NCBI GenBank assembly: GCA_017591395.1
Contig: WEDG01001251.1
Location: 124,001-188,000 of the forward strand
Reading direction: 5' to 3'
Source of the DNA: Schistocephalus solidus
Taxonomy: Eukaryota; Platyhelminthes; Cestoda; Diphyllobothriidea; Diphyllobothriidae
DNA length: 64,000 bases
Part shown: positions 12,489 through 23,030 of the stretch, in pieces
Numbering within the stretch: position 1 is the first letter of the stretch
How the letters are laid out: each line of letters begins with the position of its first letter
Translations under genes and position numbers: made by a program
Notes under the pieces: generated by a model
What the model saw: only the letters and a program-made list of their open reading frames with translations
The model's database searches: none
Told to the model about the DNA's origin: nothing

Positions 12489-12651
12489 TTTTATTCACAT
12501 TTGTGTTAAGTTATCTGTCCTGCCTACTGCAACGTATGCAATTCATCTTATACAGTAAGCAGGATTTCCTCAATCAACAGTCTAAAATACACTAGATGAC
12601 GTAACAGGCTAACTTATTTAAGATGTTTTAACATATTCAAATAAAAATTTG

Positions 12652-12780
12652 ATTCACGGCTCCTAGTCGTTGTCGCGGAACTCGGGTGGTTAGAGCCTTG
12701 GCTTTACTTAAGCCTAACCCTTGCTGTCATGTGTTCGAATCCGACCAATTTGGGCGAGATTTCCCCCCTGAGATCAGAAT
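12652..12780 (+). repeat. tRNA-like SINE copy, family S1
   Basis: Starts CACGGCTCCTAGTCG and contains an A-box-like GGTGGTTAGAGC (about 12685) and a B box GTGTTCGAATCCG (12731-12743), the spacing of an internal Pol III promoter in a tRNA-derived head. A body with GAGATTTCCCCCCTGAGATC follows. It does not fold as a functional tRNA by eye, so I call it a SINE and not a tRNA gene. Confidence 0.55.
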
Positions 12781-14087
12781 AATTATTTAAATCTTTATTT
12801 TAAAATCTGCCAAATTGATAAAGATTTCTGCCAATTATGACAACAAGAGTGGATTGGACTTTCCTCCTGAAACGTTTTAAGATGATTTCTATGCTGGACT
12901 GTACTTTTTTAGTTAGAATTCTTTATCTCGCGGAAACCGTTGATTGAAAACAAGCTAATATATTAGGAAGTTAGTTGTCTAAATAGACTAGCCGTGCAAG
13001 CGGGGAAAAGGAACTAGATCGTCATGGTAATGTAATAAACAAATAGAACTTTATACATCTAGAACTAAATAAATCTAGAACTTTGAAACAGTAGAGGATT
13101 TTTGATAAGACGCAATCTCAGTATTTCCATTTTATTGGCCTAAAAATGGACTGTTTACCAAGGTGATTATGAACTTCTCTAGTAAAGATAATCTCTCGTA
13201 AAGTTTTCAATTGGGGCATTTGATTTCGGTCCCGAGTTTAACGTTTAGTACATGCGCCACACGATGGTCTCGGCCTCAGGTGGATTTCGCGAAATAGCAC
13301 TTTTGTCAAGCCAATATTTTTATTTTACGTTTCAACCTTCAACACGGAAATTACCAAGTTCTTGCATGCATATTGCTTGACTCAATATGAGTGTGTTGGT
13401 AGTTATTGTTAAATTTGGAAACAGTTTACATGTTGCAGAAAAAATTATAGTATAGAATCCCAACCCAGCTTTCCAAACGTTCACAGTCAGTCACCGTTCG
13501 AAAGAACACAAGAAAAAATATTCATTTTTGAAGTAATCAAGAGTGCCAATGAGCCACAAAACTCAAGCAAATTCCCGCGTCCCAACTGAAGTTTCCATAA
13601 TTATACTCTTAACAAATTCAGCTGCCCTCAAACCGTATTATGGACAGGAAGTTATAATTTTAGAAAAAACTCAGTTCAGACGCATGTAAGATTGCTACTA
13701 ATTACACAAGTGGTTCAAATGTATTATCGTTAAGACTGTCCCTTTAATAAACGCCAGTGGCTAAACCAAAGGCGCTGAATCGGCAGCGGAATGTTAGCGG
13801 CGTTGTCGGGGAGGATCGGGAAGGATGAAGAGAAGGAAAGGCTACAGAAGTCGTAACTTGCTACAAACTAAGTACGAAAAAGAATAGTCTTGTGCATGTT
13901 TTCTATAAAGTATGTTTGGATTTATAATAGTAAAAACGAGAGAATTGCATACTTTATAAAGGGAAATTTATACGGGCGAATGGTAATAAGCTCATTCAAA
14001 ATCCAGAACCCTGAAGTAAACGAATTATCTGAGTCCTATGCAGTTTTGATAATTAATATTAAACCCCTATTTTATTACATTTCTCTA
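12781..14087. other. Unassigned stretch
   Basis: AT-rich, no recognised gene. A short GC-richer patch near 13750-13850 (GGCGTTGTCGGGGAGGATCG) is unexplained. Confidence 0.4.
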
Positions 14088-14142
14088 ATTGGAAACACCT
14101 TTTAGAAATTCCATTAACATTTCATGAGGTATCACATCTATT
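14088..14142 (+). repeat. Dispersed repeat R1, copy 1
   Basis: Block GGAAACACCTTTTAGAA ... ACATTTCATGAGGTATCACA shared, at moderate identity and in the same order, with 16488-16545 and 28030-28085. It abuts the old LINE copy E. Confidence 0.45.
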
Positions 14143-15560
14143 TTGGTCCAAACCCTGTTAACTGGAAGTGGTAAACGTATGGATGAGGTGGATAGATTGT
14201 CTTCCCTTAGCAACGCCATCTCACGAACGACTGAACTCGAAGGCGAGGTTGCAAAATCAACCTTAAAAATTAATGGAGCATTTTGCAAGCTCTAGCTCCC
14301 AACCTGGAACCGCCGTGACGTTTGCCTCGGCATGAAACTCGAGACGCATAGAAATATCGCTCGGGCTACACTTATATACTGTGTGGGATCTAGAAAACTC
14401 GTCAAAGCAAAGTGAGAAAATTCACGCCCTTCCATATTGATTTCCATCGAGGGATGTTAGATGGGGAATGACGAAATCACATCCCAGACACGAGAATGTT
14501 CGTGTCGACTGGCGTGTTGAATAGCCAGCTCGTGTTAGAAAGATGGAAATGTGACTGAATAACTAAATTGCTGGCGAACTCAACTTGGACAACTGTTTCC
14601 TAGGAACGTCTTCAAGTTCAATCTGAAAATAGTCCTATAAAAACGATGTTACAAGGACGCACTTATCATCCCCTCCACGGTTTCTAAATTAACCGAGAGA
14701 TCAAAAACCCATGCGCACCGAAATGGCCGATATGACGAAAATCCATCAGACTTGGAGCCGTTAATTTTGAAGCAAATCGAATAGGGGAGACTAATACGAC
14801 CGGATGAAATTGTCACACTTGAATGTCAAAGACCAAAAACGGCAATATACGACCCTCGTTAATATTTCCCCACTGCCAAAGCACTTTCAATGTCAGGCCT
14901 GACTTTGGTGAACATCGTCGGACTAACCTTACTGTAAACATCATCAACCTGTACTTTACCAAATAAAACCACTCGTAGTATCGAAATCAAGGAATCCCCT
15001 CCGGCCTGCCCTAACTCAAACGCCAGATTTGAGCCTCACTCTGCCCTACCCCTGCACGTGGAGTCACAATGCCTCCCGTGCACTAAGGAAACCTCCCATA
15101 ACTACCACCAGTAGGAAGGACAATGTCAACTTGCCTACCTCGCTACTGCAAATTACGAGTTAGAATGGGTTTAGTCAGTCTCCTGCGAATTTATCGTGGC
15201 GCATGTGGAAAACCCGTACCGGGAGCTCCGGCTAACACCCACCACGTGCACCCTCCAGGTTCATTTTATTAAGGCACATCCAGCCACCGTGTGGGTCCAT
15301 TCGGTGATGTGCGTCTGCCCTAAAATGTGACCATTCACTCAGGCTCACACCGATCCCACACACCCACTCACTGTAGATCGACCCCTGTGATCAAGTGCGC
15401 CAGTTTTTAGACTATTCGTCTTCCTCCTTCAGCTAACATCGGTAATGTACTGCTAAATGTTGCACTTGCCTGTGTATCCACGTGGCATGTGACGGGCGTG
15501 AACTTTATGCCACATTCATCACTGATCGGCCGAAATGCTCGGACGGGCTACTAGCCCAAC
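14143..15560 (+). mobile_element. RTE-like LINE copy E, very old remnant of RT end and zinc fingers
   Basis: No long open frame is left, but plus-strand translation in pieces matches the family in order. First is NAISRTTELEGEVAKS with INGAFCKL (14206-14290), equivalent to the YLGSTLSRN...IDDEVA and [10 protein letters not shown] blocks of the RT C-terminus. Then come WNRRDVCLG, an AVNFEANRIG piece (about 14757-14785) equal to the AAIYEANRIA bridge, and FPHCQSTFNVRPDFGEH (about 14868-14920), a decayed first finger. Finally there is ITSRMGLVSLLRIYRG with GKPVPGAPAN (about 15155-15230), a later finger and its linker. Many stops and frameshifts. It is older than copy A, and its limits are approximate. 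Confidence 0.65.
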
Positions 15561-16487
15561 TGGCTGAAGGAAGAAGGATTTGAGCAAATCAAAACATTTG
15601 TCATACGAATGGATCCGATGCCCTTAACCTTAACAACAACCCCCAGATGTCGTGGTTTAAGATGTTGCCAGCTGACAGGGTAATATCACCCTCATTTGAA
15701 ATGAATGTTCGTGATTAGGCTTTACTGATCTGCATAAAACCTGCTAATTCTGTGATGTCTGAGCTTATTTGCAGCCCGTGATGGAAGGTGACTTTACGGT
15801 ACTTCCTTCGTTCTACTTAAACATACCTGGGCGGCTATAATGGCACGAGCTCCTGGCATATGGGTCAAGAAGACAGTTGGATAGATGCAGCACTTTGTTT
15901 CTTTACCACAGACAACCAAACTTGCTCTGAAATATGAACGAAAATATTCTCTCTTGTACTCATTTGGTAGCACATTACGCCTTCTTTGAATTTTATCCTT
16001 GAAGAATGGTATCCTTTGGTTTTAAAAAGTATTTACTTATGAGATATTTATGATCGTAAAATGTTTATTCATCATAAATCTTATCTGTCCGTTTATTTAT
16101 GCCACCTAAAAACTTTACTTCATGATCAGCATCAACTGTAACTTTATATGAGAACTTTGTGACCTATTCCTCATAGATTAGAGAAATATGTGATTTTCCT
16201 ACGACAAAATGTATATAGCATTCAGTTTGGGAACCTAGAATGTAAGCGTAACGGCCGGCAATGTTTAAAAATGATTCAGCAATTTAGAAAGTTTTTATAA
16301 CCAAAACATATCCTTTTTTCAAATGTTAAATTCGAAAAAAACGCATAATTTGCTACCAAATGAGTACAAGAAAAATGTGTTTGTACAGTTTTTTTCTATC
16401 ACATATATTTGAATTTAAAATGGCATCGAAAATCAACGAAAAAAGTTCATACTACTTAAGTAGCAGTCCAACTTAAGTAAGTTGTTC

Positions 16488-16545
16488 GAGTCGAAAACAC
16501 ATTTCAGAAGTTAGGTTGACATTTTATGAGATATGACATCTACCT
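16488..16545 (+). repeat. Dispersed repeat R1, copy 2
   Basis: Contains GTCGAAAACACATTTCAGAAG and ACATTTTATGAGATATGACA, matching the blocks at 14088-14142 and 28030-28085. Confidence 0.45.
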
Positions 16546-16568
16546 AAGCACTTTTATTTTTTCCACAG

Positions 16569-16658
16569 CATTTTTTAACTTATGGGCAGTGATGGAGTCC
16601 ACAAGAAATCTGCTTTTGGAAGCGAATTCTAGAATCAATTGTCAGCACTCTGGTTTAG
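16569..16658 (+). other. Weak candidate exon
   Basis: Preceded by a good acceptor (TTTATTTTTTCCACAG) and ended by a fair donor (TTTAG|GTCAGC). One frame is open (FFNLWAVMESTRNLLLEANS...). I know no matching protein, and the call rests only on splice-site shape. Confidence 0.15.
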
Positions 16659-18601
16659 GTCAGCAATATTTATCAGAATTGTCATCACCCGCCACTCACC
16701 TTTTAAACTAGTCTGTTTTGGGAATGAGTTTTACAGTGTAATCTTTCGGGGTGGGTGCTTCGCGTCTGATCTTTTGACGGTGAAACCATGCGTGGTTTGC
16801 CTTCGCAGGCGCATGAGTAAGTGAGCAGTCGTGCTCGCGACGAAGGTGGAATCTCCTGAACAGAACTTATGCCAGTTGCTTGCATAGAGCGGGAAGAGAT
16901 TGAGTTGGATCAACCTATTCGGTTATTATTAATAATTTCGTTTCATCCGCTCTCATAGTCTGTATCTTTCTTCATACAAGACTTCCAAGACAGCATTATG
17001 TATTGCACGTGAGATCTAAAGAATAATCAAAGGTCTACACAAAGAGGTCAGTGGAAAAGATAGTAAATGTACACCTACCAGTTCACAATTTACCGCAAAA
17101 GATATTCCTTGATCGTTATTTCCTGTACATAAATGGCCACTGACCGACAAAAATAAACATTAAATAAGACGGTATATTTTTTTACAAAGATCAAAATCTC
17201 AGTTCCTGGAGCGCGATGTCCTTCCACGTCAGAGCTCATGCGAAAATTGACATATGTGACGAGATTTTTCGCCAGAGTACACCAGGAAATATGATGAAAG
17301 CCATGTCCGACTAAATGAAATGACCTCGCACAAATTGCTGCACAACGAAAGAGGTGGGAAAAATCCTTAATAATTAGATGAAAATACTGCTTGATTTTCG
17401 TAGAAATTCGTCGTTCTATGATGCGGATTAGAAACAACTAAGACATCGACAACATAGGGGGCATGCAAACGAGATTAGAGCGGAAAATGATAAGGTGGCA
17501 AATATTAGACAGATTGAGGACTGAGAAGGATGAACCCCAAGCGCAGGAATCAAGCTTACGAATTTTAATTAAAGGGAATTTGACAGAATAGGACAATGAG
17601 TGATTGGAATATAGGGTTACGCCTGTGTTCTGAAAAAGGAGCTCGTTAGAAAGAAGGTCGAAGGATGCAGGAATGGGAGTTGGTTGCCGTCAAAAACACA
17701 GTCGAATGTCTAACGACTATTAGGTAGCAGAACGTTTTTCAACATCATGCTGAGGCATGATCTTAAATCACCTTAAAAGGGTTTTGCTTGACCTCCTTTT
17801 GGAGAGGCTGCTCAATGACCATGCAGGCTGTCACCGTATGACCCCAGAGCATCGGCATGAAGCAGCAACAGCTGAGAAGACAAGAAAGACGCTTGAAGTG
17901 CTCAACAGTCATTAGGTAAACGAACCGATTTCCGAATGTTAGCGTGAACAGGCTGAGTAAAGTAAGAATATGAATCTGAGAACCAGGAAGCCACACTCGG
18001 GTGTTCTTTTATGGTGGTGGTATGGATCAACGTTGTTGGCGGAGAAGTTATCAAGGAATGCACATTCATCTGCATGACAATTGTTTTCTAGGGCTCTTGG
18101 AACCGAGTGGTCGACCAGAGGAACAGAAAATAATTTGCTGCCTCCAGCCTTTAGGCTAAGTACAGGGGTTTTGAGAAAGTGGACTAAGGTAGCATAATAA
18201 AATTCAGGGCGATTTATTCAGTGAGCGTCGGAAACACGAATTAACTAGCAATTAGATGAAAGGATTTAGAACCATAACGATTAGACATTTTCGAAGAAGA
18301 GAGTGATCCTGACCATCTTCCAAATATTTGGCCTCTTATATTCCGTTAATTTATGTTCATATGATATATCAAATGGCTTTTGTTGAGTAGAAGAGAAATT
18401 AAGGAGACGTACTAAGACTATCCAGCTCAGCTTTGAAGTTTTAGAAGTCCCCAAAATCAGACATCAAATTTATTGGCAGTAAAGACAACATTGTGGTCTA
18501 ACGAATCGAAGTTTTGATTAACATGTTCAGTATGTTTATATTACTAGTAAGACATTTCAGCCTGACAGATAGACACAGCTGACAAAGACAAGGGAGACTA
18601 T

Positions 18602-18775
18602 AATGGCAATTTCTGGTTTAGTAGCGTTCATCAGCCAGCCATACCCAACCCCATTTTTTGCGTGTCTTGCTTTGTATTTTTTGGTCATCTCTTTCCGTCT
18701 ATATCCCTAGCCGCTGAGCGGCTGCTGGCAGGGTTCGAGAGTTAGCCTCAACGCACTAAGGGACGAGCTAATTCT
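18602..18775 (-). repeat. tRNA-derived SINE, family S2
   Basis: On the minus strand a tRNA-like head (CTCGTCCCTTAGTGCGTTGA, B-box-like CTCTCGAACCC) is followed by a body. The copy ends in GCTACTAAACCAGAAATTG, the S2 3' end also seen at 20341, 20690 and 42890. An insert of about 60 bp separates head and tail in this copy. Confidence 0.5.
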
Positions 18776-20340
18776 GTAACCGATCACTAAGCGTCCATCT
18801 ATCAGTACCTTTCAGATTATTCGAAATATTGACAAAGGAACGAATAAATATAGTGGAAAACCGAAAAATACTAACTGAAAGCAATAAGTTTAGTCCTTCA
18901 ATCAACCAAGAAAGTATTTTCGGAGGATTTCCTTTTGTATACTAGGAGGGGAAATTTCTGTCGAGCATTAACAACAGAGTTATTGAGAACAACACATTAC
19001 AAATACGTTGTAATATTTGTTGTACTATAGGTAGAGCATGGGTGAACATTCTAACGTGTACAAAGAGCAGGCTAACAGAAGTCGGGGAACTCTGAAACAG
19101 TTGTTATCAAGAAAATGTCGTGAAACCTAATTTTCCGCTCAAGTTTGCTTACCAATGTATGTTTAGAATTACAGTTGTTTTTAGGAAGATAAACTAAATG
19201 TTAGAACTTAATTTAGACAGAACCGTCCTGTTTTTAACATGAAAAAGTATAGAGTATTTAATAAGAATATTTAACAAATATCCTGGAAGTGTATTGAAGG
19301 AAACGAGTTCTTTGATGACTAAAATAATGGGGCTTAAGTTCTCCCGATGGAATCGAGTACATAACTGTATAAAATGTCCAACGGACAACGATAATATTTT
19401 CAGGAGAGAAAGTTTAAGAGGAATCTTGAATAATATCAAATATAAAATTTTATAATTATTCAATAACTAGGGTTAGTAGGTGAAAGAAATACCTTCTATC
19501 AGGATATTAAAGTTTATGAATGTGAGCAGCCCATTAAACTCTGCCGTGTATTGGAGATATTAATCATTTCGAGGGCAACAAAAGAACAAACACGTAATTG
19601 ACAACAAATGAATAGAAGCATCCAGGACTGTCTCCTAAGGGCAAAGTTCTTCAGATTCTTGTGCTGTCGCAATCACAGTGGTTGTTCATTTCATGCGTTT
19701 ATAATAAAAGATGGAACGGCTGTTCGTCGGAAGAAATTCTGGAAAGAACATCAGGTTTGCTGCTCCCTCTACTGCTTTTTAAAGACTGCAGTTACATCTA
19801 GTTCGTATTCGCCCAAAGGCCAACGTGCTCCGACTTTTCAGGTTTTAAATAGAAACCCATTACTTTAGTACCACTGTGTGGGAAAATATCTTTGTCCTGT
19901 CCTGAAACGAGAGAGAAAGTTTTGCAATTAGTTGGTAGATCAGACATTCAAGTTACCAATGCTTCCGGGCGCTTCCTTCACGTCGCCAGCGAACCTAAGC
20001 GTCTGATTTTTAAGCTCCTCAGTACCCTCGATTATGCAGATAAGGAAGTGTGTGGAGTTTGTTAGCAGAACTTGTGAGTCAGAACTCTCCAATGATAGTT
20101 ATTCATTGTCACCATTACATTGGTGTCCGTCCATTCAGAAATGAGGACTTTGATTCTAAGCTTCTAATTATTTTTGTGGAACACTTCGATATGAAACGTT
20201 ACCAGATGTCTTTCAATAATAAAAGAGTGCCGCTTCTATAGGATAATACTTCTTTATAATTTTTTCCCATTTATTCTGTGATTTAAGAATGTAACCATGC
20301 GTAGATGTATGATCAATAACACTATCCCAAAGACGATGAA
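18776..20340. other. AT-rich stretch without recognised genes
   Basis: Nothing recognised. The open stretches at 19194-19463 (minus) and 19608-19868 (plus) have no motif or splice support. Confidence 0.4.
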
Positions 20341-20470
20341 GAGTGGAATGTTTATTTCTGGCTTAGTAGCCGTTATCAACCGATTGTAAAAACAACAGGA
20401 GTGCCGTTCATGAGGCTATAACACAAGACTGTCAAGTTAGAAGTTCAACGCCCTAACGATTTCGTCACGT
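20341..20470 (-). repeat. tRNA-derived SINE, family S2
   Basis: Minus strand reads CGTTAGGGCGTTGAACTTCT at its head and GGCTACTAAGCCAGAAATAA at its tail, the S2 plan. It stands head-to-head with the S2 copy at 20536-20690, about 65 bp away. Confidence 0.6.
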
Positions 20471-20535
20471 GCTTGTCGTCCTTTTGGTCGCCAGTGGTTT
20501 TATTAAAAATTGTAGAGGGCACTCAACCGACAGGA

Positions 20536-20690
20536 CAATAAAGCCGTGGCTAAATGGTTAGGCTGTTTGACATCTACCCAACAGATCACCGGGTCGAATC
20601 TCAGGGGTTGCAAACCTGAGAGTAGGTGCGTCTGGTTGATGACAGCTGATGAGCCAGAAATGGTCATTTCAGTCTCTCTTGTCTTCGTCG
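20536..20690 (+). repeat. tRNA-derived SINE, family S2, best-preserved head
   Basis: The head has an A box TGGCTAAATGGTTAGGC (20547-20563) and a B box GGGTCGAATCTC (20591-20602), both close to tRNA consensus. The body follows with GGGGTTGCAAACCTGAG, GATGACAGCTGATGAGCC and AGAAATGGTCATTTC. As a tRNA-derived SINE it would be transcribed by Pol III and copied by a LINE in trans. Confidence 0.65.
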
Positions 20691-22877
20691 GTAATGCTAT
20701 TCTGTGCATAGTAAAAGTCGCTGTGCGGCTGATTCGGGAATCCAGATTGAGCGCCAAGCCACAACGGAACAATTACATCCCGTACTGATTGTCATCCGCG
20801 AACTTCAGCTTCTTATTCATATTCAAAATTTCTTTGTACGCCGGTGAAAGCATTTGGGCTTGTCATATATTAGGGGCAACGGTAAAACTTCAGCGACATT
20901 CCTCAACTCCGTGTTTAAATTATAACTTTCGCAGCCGAAGACACCCTTCTCCTATTTCTCAATTTTTCGTTCCCTCACCATATCCCAGGCAGTATAAAAA
21001 GTGAAGAGCATTAAAGTGAGTATAATTTTTAGCCCATTGAAAAGTAAAAATAGAACACATAGATAAGTTTTTTTCAGTTCAGTGGCATAAATCTTACCAT
21101 GCATTCTATGTTCCCAAATGCTGTTGTGCTGAATTTCCTTTCCATGTTGCTGAAATATTTTCGTTATTTTCGTCAAATTAGAGGCAATATGGTATATAAG
21201 CCCACTGTCATGTTACCTTAAAACCCGATTCGGAGTAAAATACTAGGCGCATGTGTCAGTTCAACAAACGGATGCAATAAAAGTAAGCAAGTGAGTTTTG
21301 CATGAGTACACAGACGCCATCACATGAGTCGCAAAGACTTACTTCATATATATTGGTAATCCCCACAATGAAACTATTTTTTATTAAAAGAACATTTTGA
21401 CTTCCCTCTGAACCCATAATAAAGATAGCGAACGTAAAGAAATGCAGAATTTGCGGGAAACAGTTTCTGCACAATTCCACAAATATGTGTACTTTGTTAG
21501 GTAGGTATATTTCACTATTTATCGACCTACACTTCAGTACTGTTTTTGGCTATGTGCGATAAAATTACTTGGCTGGTTAGCTTGTTACTGGACACAGCGT
21601 TTACCTTAACACTCTGAACCTGACGAATTACTCTCTCCCCGGGCAAAAATTTAATTGCGGTGGAGGCCATTACAATTTTGATGAACCGCGGGTCAGTGAA
21701 CCACGACAAAAGCAATTAACGAGTTACAGGGTTTTCACCTGTTGTGAGGATTGCAGTTTCGTTCACCTTGAAGAGTGTTGTGTTCTGTTCAATGAGTCAC
21801 GTCTTGAGGGTTGACCGTATTCCCGTTCATCGCATGTGCATGTTCGATCGTCCGCGGCTGGAGAAGTATTGTTCTTTCTCCGACGTAGTTCCTTCGCTTG
21901 CTTCTGTGCCAAAACCACTGTATGACTCCACGTGTTTCATGCTTTAACAGTTGGTCCTTCCTCGCAATGACTTGGCATCCGGTGGCTGGCTGTGTGCAGG
22001 AAAAAGGCATCTGACGGCTTCTGAGACGTCCCTATGTGGCTATTTAGCCACTGCCACCCGTAACTACTGTTGCTCTCTAGGTCCGCCGTCTTCATCTATT
22101 GCTGTTGCTGACAATGTGTTTGTGAGTGAGTCCAGGACTTCGGGCCAGTGAAATTCTTGGGCCATCGACCTTTCCCCCTTCTTTAGGACCATCTCCTGGA
22201 ACTGGTTTTTACATTTGCATAAGAAATTATCGTGCTGCCAACTTATGCAAAAACGTGGACATTCAATGGTAGGTAAGAAATATTAGACTCGATTTAGGAA
22301 ACTATAACCCATTTCACCTGATTGTTTGGTGCTATACTTAAAAGCATATCAAGTGAAAGAAGTTGTGAAGACAGTGAAAATATACTTCAGCTTTCACAGA
22401 ATACGGTGGCTACGTAGCCGCATACTCATTGACCGCTGAACTACTTTCAAGGCTGAGATGGCATGCATTTTCTAAGTGTTTTAGTAAGTTTAGCGATAAT
22501 TGCCTGGTCGGCGTCCGAGTCACCAATCGCAGAGCCCTCATCGCCGATTTTGGAATCGAAATGACCCGAAGTAACTCTTCATGCTTCTGGCTGAGTAACC
22601 TAACTTCTTCTTTTTTAAAGAAAGGGAAAGGATTTCGAGGATATGGTTCGCTCAACGGATATTAGTTTGCACTTGTTTCTAATTGTTGACAATCTTAAGA
22701 TGTTTTCTGTTAGAACCTCAGTAATGTCTGGGTCAGAGGAAAGACGTTCCCCTACCTTGCCTTAATTATTACAATTATGAAAATATTTATATACACCCAC
22801 GGAGCAAGGGTCTAGTGCTGTCGACGCAAATAACGCATTTTGTTGTTTTACGCGGCTGTACGTTCTCCCTCCCGTAG
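20691..22877. other. Unassigned stretch with a GC-richer island
   Basis: AT-rich except for about 21580-22190, which is GC-richer and has overlapping open stretches on both strands (21744-21947 plus, 21789-22010 minus, 21951-22151 plus). I recognise no domain. It may be an old element relic or a regulatory island. Confidence 0.35.
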
Positions 22878-23030
22878 TATAGGTGGCCCTGCGCTAAGCT
22901 CCATTGGGAATTGAGGTTAGGTTGAAGAGAGTTACTGTCATGTTTAGGGCCGAGAAGGTTAGCCTTAGGGTTACAGTTAGAAATCTGAAATCGGTATCAC
23001 CCCTTGAAGTTTAGCGCAGGGTCATCTATA
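22878..23030. mobile_element. MITE with 23-bp terminal inverted repeats
   Basis: The left end TATAGGTGGCCCTGCGCTAA (22878 on) is the inverted complement of the right end TTAGCGCAGGGTCATCTATA (to 23030). The 23-bp arms match at 20 positions and all three differences are transitions. The ends TA...TA fit a TA target duplication as used by Tc1/mariner-type elements. The 107-bp interior is rich in TTAGGG-like words (TTTAGGG, CCTTAGGGTTACAG). It has no coding capacity, so it would depend on a transposase elsewhere. Confidence 0.7.

Larger units (their letters stand above)
15561..18601. other. AT-rich stretch without confirmed genes
   Basis: No recognised gene. It contains dispersed repeat R1 copy 2 (16488-16545) and a weak exon candidate at 16569-16658. 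The remaining short open stretches on both strands (16703-16913, 17090-17437, 17763-17996) show no family resemblance. Confidence 0.4.

Noticed and set aside
12674..12750. Functional tRNA gene
   Set aside because: A and B boxes are tRNA-like, but I cannot pair a full acceptor stem and the flanking body recurs in an inverted copy, so SINE is the better call.
20536..20610. Functional tRNA gene
   Set aside because: Good boxes, but the sequence continues into the S2 SINE body found in other copies.
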